Assembly: GCA_965364515.1 (NCBI GenBank)
Contig: CBDTXZ010000124.1
Span: 1-9,180 of the forward strand
DNA length: 9,180 nucleotides
DNA from: JAHEDH01 sp965364515
Lineage (GTDB): Bacteria > Actinomycetota > Acidimicrobiia > Spongiisociales > ZC4RG35
Direction: 5' to 3'
Shown here: positions 6,748-9,180 of the stretch, one piece after another
How positions within the stretch are numbered: the stretch's first letter is position 1
Layout: each line of letters starts with the position of its first letter
Notes under the pieces: model-generated
What the model saw: the letters and a program-made list of their open reading frames with translations, nothing else
Databases searched by the model: none
What the model was told of the DNA's origin: nothing
Position numbers and translations under genes: made by a program

Positions 6748-6795
6748 TCGAGTGTCGGGCAAAGCCTCCTCGACGGCCGGCTGCGGATCCGAGCG

Positions 6796-9123
6796 TCAGC
6801 GGTGCCTCACCCAGATGGCGGCGGTGGCGTCCGAGAAGGTGACGGGATGGTCGGGAGCCCCGGGGTCGAGGCGCGGGGAGGCGACGGCGAGTTCCCAACC
6901 CTCGCCATCCACTCCGACCAGATCGATCGGGACGACAGACCTCGGGGCGCCTTCCATGTTCGCCACGAACAGCACCTGTTCGGAGCCATCCGGGCTCGTC
7001 CGCAGGCCTGTGAAGACGACGGCTCCAACCGTCGGGTGAACGTATTCGAACACGTCGCTGGATGTGAGATCCCCGAGCAGCCAGGGGTGCTCTCGACGGA
7101 ACTGTCTCACATCACGGTCGTAGGTCACGATCGTCGACTGCAGCTGGGCGAGCCTCCGCTCGGAGAGCGTGCAGAAGTCATGGACGTCGGCCATCCACGC
7201 CCGTGCGGCCATCACGAGGCTGTCGAGGTCGAGCTGGAAGCCGTCCGGAATCGGCGCGGTCTGGAGGGTCTCGACCACCGGTTCGACTGCATCACCGTGG
7301 GCCACAACGGCACCTTCCAGCACCTTCATGAACTCGCTCAGGAGCTGGAGATCGGCGAACCCGACCGCCTTCAATCTGACGAAGTTCTCGGGGTCTTCGT
7401 AATCGCCGGGCGTGACCCGCCAATCGAGGAACTTCGCTTCCTCGCCCCACACCTTCAGGGCGTACCGCCGATCGGTGTTCCGAATGAAACTCCACGGGAG
7501 TCGAGCGATCCCCTGAAGAAAGTCCATCGGCACCCCCGGAAGGAATCCGTGGAACAGCGCCGTGGCTGCCGGATGGTCGTAGGCCCGCTGGATGACCTCG
7601 GGCAGTGAGTCGCCGAGGAAGGTGTTGATCCTCTGAAGCGGGTGAATCTGCGAACCGCGTCTCAGTGTGTCGTGGTTGGCACAGCCGCTGATCCAGTGTG
7701 AGCCGTGCTCGGCGACCTCGCGGAGCCGCCACCACTTCGAGACCCAGAACGTGAACAGGAAGGGCGTGTTGTGGGCAAAGGTGAGCGGGCCCCATTGGAA
7801 CACGTGCGGCTGGCGGTCGGTGACGGCGCGATAGGTCGATGCCAGCTCCCAGTCGTCGCGCGGCCAGGGCCGCCCGTCCTCGAAGATCATCCATGGACGG
7901 TACGAGACTCCCGCCACGTCCTGGACGACGTCGCTCATCTCGATCATGAACTCGTCGTCGCGGATGAGCTCGTTCCTCTCGAAACTCCAATAGGTGAAGT
8001 CCTGCGCTCCGTCGACCCGTAATGCGTCCGCTCCGAAGTCGGCCTTCCTTCGCTGCATCTCGAGGAGCTGGGCGCGGACGAAGGGATTGAGATAGTCGAG
8101 GTGCTGTCCGTACATGTCGGGACCTGTGAACCAGGCGGAGGGCATCAACCGCTTCGCCTGGTTGTCGGCGTGGCCGTACACCACGTCGAAGATCACCCGG
8201 ATCGGGCCCGTCGGCAGCGTGTGCATCGCGACGATGAAATCGATCAGCTCGTGAGGCCTCCCGGTCTCCAGCACCGTCGGCGTCACCGCACCGCTCCCGC
8301 AGATCGGTATGTCGTAGCCCCAGTTCAACATGTCCGGGCGCCCAACCGTCACATCGACCGTCGAGGCTTCTGTGTCGGCCTCACTCCAATAGCCCTCGTC
8401 ACCCTCGTAGCCGATCAGCGGCTCGATCGGCAGGAGCTCGATGGAGTCGTAGGCCATCCAGAGGAGGTCGCCGGTCTCGGCCGCCCCAGCCGCCACCCGC
8501 TGGGATGCAGACACGATGCGGCGGCCCAGAGCCGCGAGCGTGCCCTCCCCGGTTGCCGAACGGGGATGGACCTGGAGGATGTTCGTCGGAGGCCCTTGCC
8601 TCTGGGGCCCATCTCCGCCGGCCACGGACCGGAAGTACTCGGCATCGGCCCGCTCGCCGGTGAGGTCCACGACCTCTGCCGGCCCGAACGCCCCGAATGG
8701 GAAGCTCATCCCCATGGGATCGGGCAGCGGGACGATCGACCCGTCGGCACCGACCCCCCGAAACCGGTACAGCGCCCCGACGGCTTCCCGCGTTCCGATC
8801 GGCAGATCGGAGAGCACGAGCCACGCCGTCTCCCCGACGATCTCCATCTCGAAGCGGAGACGCTGCATCTGAGCCGTCTGCTCGGCGAGTGTGGGATCGA
8901 ACCCGGCTGGAGGGAGGAACAGCTCGAGTTCGATCGACTCGGCATCCCCTTCCCGAATAGCCGGCGCCCACAACCCGAACTCGACGGTGCCGATCGGCAC
9001 GCCCGGCGTCACCGGTATCGCTCCCATTCGCCGCGCCACCGCTGCGAAGTCCCCGTTGGTGATTCGATCGGATGCCCATTCGGAGAGTCGACCGGTAGCG
9101 GTCTGCTCGATCGCCGGCTGCAT
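6796..9123 (-). CDS. gghA: Glucosylglycerol hydrolase-like GH13 enzyme
   Basis: A 775-residue alpha-amylase superfamily (GH13) enzyme whose distinctive blocks match my memory of the GghA family, which splits the compatible solute glucosylglycerol into glucose and glycerol. The N-terminal 260 residues are a family-specific region. The catalytic barrel then shows NWGYDIPI (267-274), region I FDVVYGHADNQ (312-322), region II GADALRVDGAQD (364-375) with nucleophile Asp371, region III MIFEDGRPW (412-420) with acid/base Glu415, and region IV CANHDTLRRG (481-490) with Asp485. The catalytic triad is therefore complete. Other matching blocks are FQWGPLTFAHNTP (442-454) and MYGQ…NP. There is no signal peptide, so it should be cytoplasmic. 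ATG 9123 has no Shine-Dalgarno but has a -10 at leaderless distance. No glucosylglycerol synthesis gene lies in the window. A sucrose- or glucosylglycerate-acting GH13 relative is the main alternative. Confidence 0.82.
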   Translation of the reverse strand: MQPAIEQTATGRLSEWASDRITNGDFAAVARRMGAIPVTPGVPIGTVEFGLWAPAIREGDAESIELELFLPPAGFDPTLAEQTAQMQRLRFEMEIVGETAWLVLSDLPIGTREAVGALYRFRGVGADGSIVPLPDPMGMSFPFGAFGPAEVVDLTGERADAEYFRSVAGGDGPQRQGPPTNILQVHPRSATGEGTLAALGRRIVSASQRVAAGAAETGDLLWMAYDSIELLPIEPLIGYEGDEGYWSEADTEASTVDVTVGRPDMLNWGYDIPICGSGAVTPTVLETGRPHELIDFIVAMHTLPTGPIRVIFDVVYGHADNQAKRLMPSAWFTGPDMYGQHLDYLNPFVRAQLLEMQRRKADFGADALRVDGAQDFTYWSFERNELIRDDEFMIEMSDVVQDVAGVSYRPWMIFEDGRPWPRDDWELASTYRAVTDRQPHVFQWGPLTFAHNTPFLFTFWVSKWWRLREVAEHGSHWISGCANHDTLRRGSQIHPLQRINTFLGDSLPEVIQRAYDHPAATALFHGFLPGVPMDFLQGIARLPWSFIRNTDRRYALKVWGEEAKFLDWRVTPGDYEDPENFVRLKAVGFADLQLLSEFMKVLEGAVVAHGDAVEPVVETLQTAPIPDGFQLDLDSLVMAARAWMADVHDFCTLSERRLAQLQSTIVTYDRDVRQFRREHPWLLGDLTSSDVFEYVHPTVGAVVFTGLRTSPDGSEQVLFVANMEGAPRSVVPIDLVGVDGEGWELAVASPRLDPGAPDHPVTFSDATAAIWVRHR

Positions 9124-9130
9124 CCCGCCG

Positions 9131-9136
9131 ATCCTA
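9131..9136 (-). promoter_or_regulatory. Candidate gghA -10 element, leaderless spacing
   Basis: On the minus strand TAGGAT matches TANNNT and is followed by exactly 7 nt and then ATG 9123. No Shine-Dalgarno is present in those 7 nt beyond a GGCGGG that touches the ATG, which is too close to serve. No clear -35 is seen in the remaining upstream bases. Confidence 0.45.
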
Positions 9137-9180
9137 GATGAGGGTCATCCTCCGAACCCGACGACGGCTGCGTGGATGAG

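Noticed and set aside
8101..9141. A 346-residue open frame on the plus strand opposite gghA
   Set aside because: Rich in Arg, His and Pro as expected for the antisense of a high-GC gene, with all GH13 motifs on the other strand.

Overview
High-GC DNA with compact, mostly non-overlapping genes, probably from an actinobacterium-like organism. The GAF sensor kinase, the HxGPP thioesterase, the LemA–DUF2207 pair and the apparent leaderless (TANNNT close to ATG) promoters all fit this; the phylum is inferred from gene style, not from a marker gene. No RNA gene, CRISPR array, transposase or integrase was seen, and no stretch over 300 bases lacks a gene.

Layout. (1) 1-1421, plus strand: 3' part of a membrane-anchored GAF/HisKA sensor histidine kinase that continues off the left edge. 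(2) 1422-1643: convergent gap holding what looks like a frameshifted small lipoprotein remnant on the minus strand and a perfect GC dyad. (3) 1644-2429, minus strand: TesB-like double-hotdog thioesterase. (4) 2490-4897, plus strand: lemA followed by a DUF2207 membrane protein with a glycine-rich tail. The second gene seems to start at a CTG overlapping the lemA stop. (5) 4898-4945: short convergent gap with a UUCG hairpin. (6) 4946-6713, minus strand: ABC-2 exporter, with the ATPase upstream and the permease 16 nt downstream. (7) 6796-9123, minus strand: a 775-residue GH13 enzyme that best matches glucosylglycerol hydrolase (GghA). The gene order on the minus strand is gghA, 82-nt gap, ATPase, permease.

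How they fit together. lemA and DUF2207 form a two-gene operon of a familiar but poorly understood envelope module. The ATPase and permease form one transporter. gghA points to use or turnover of the compatible solute glucosylglycerol; a link with the neighbouring exporter in salt response is only a hypothesis. I found no clearly new system. The most useful points are the gghA gene outside its best-known cyanobacterial setting, the CTG start, and the TANNNT-N7-ATG arrangement in front of both lemA and gghA.
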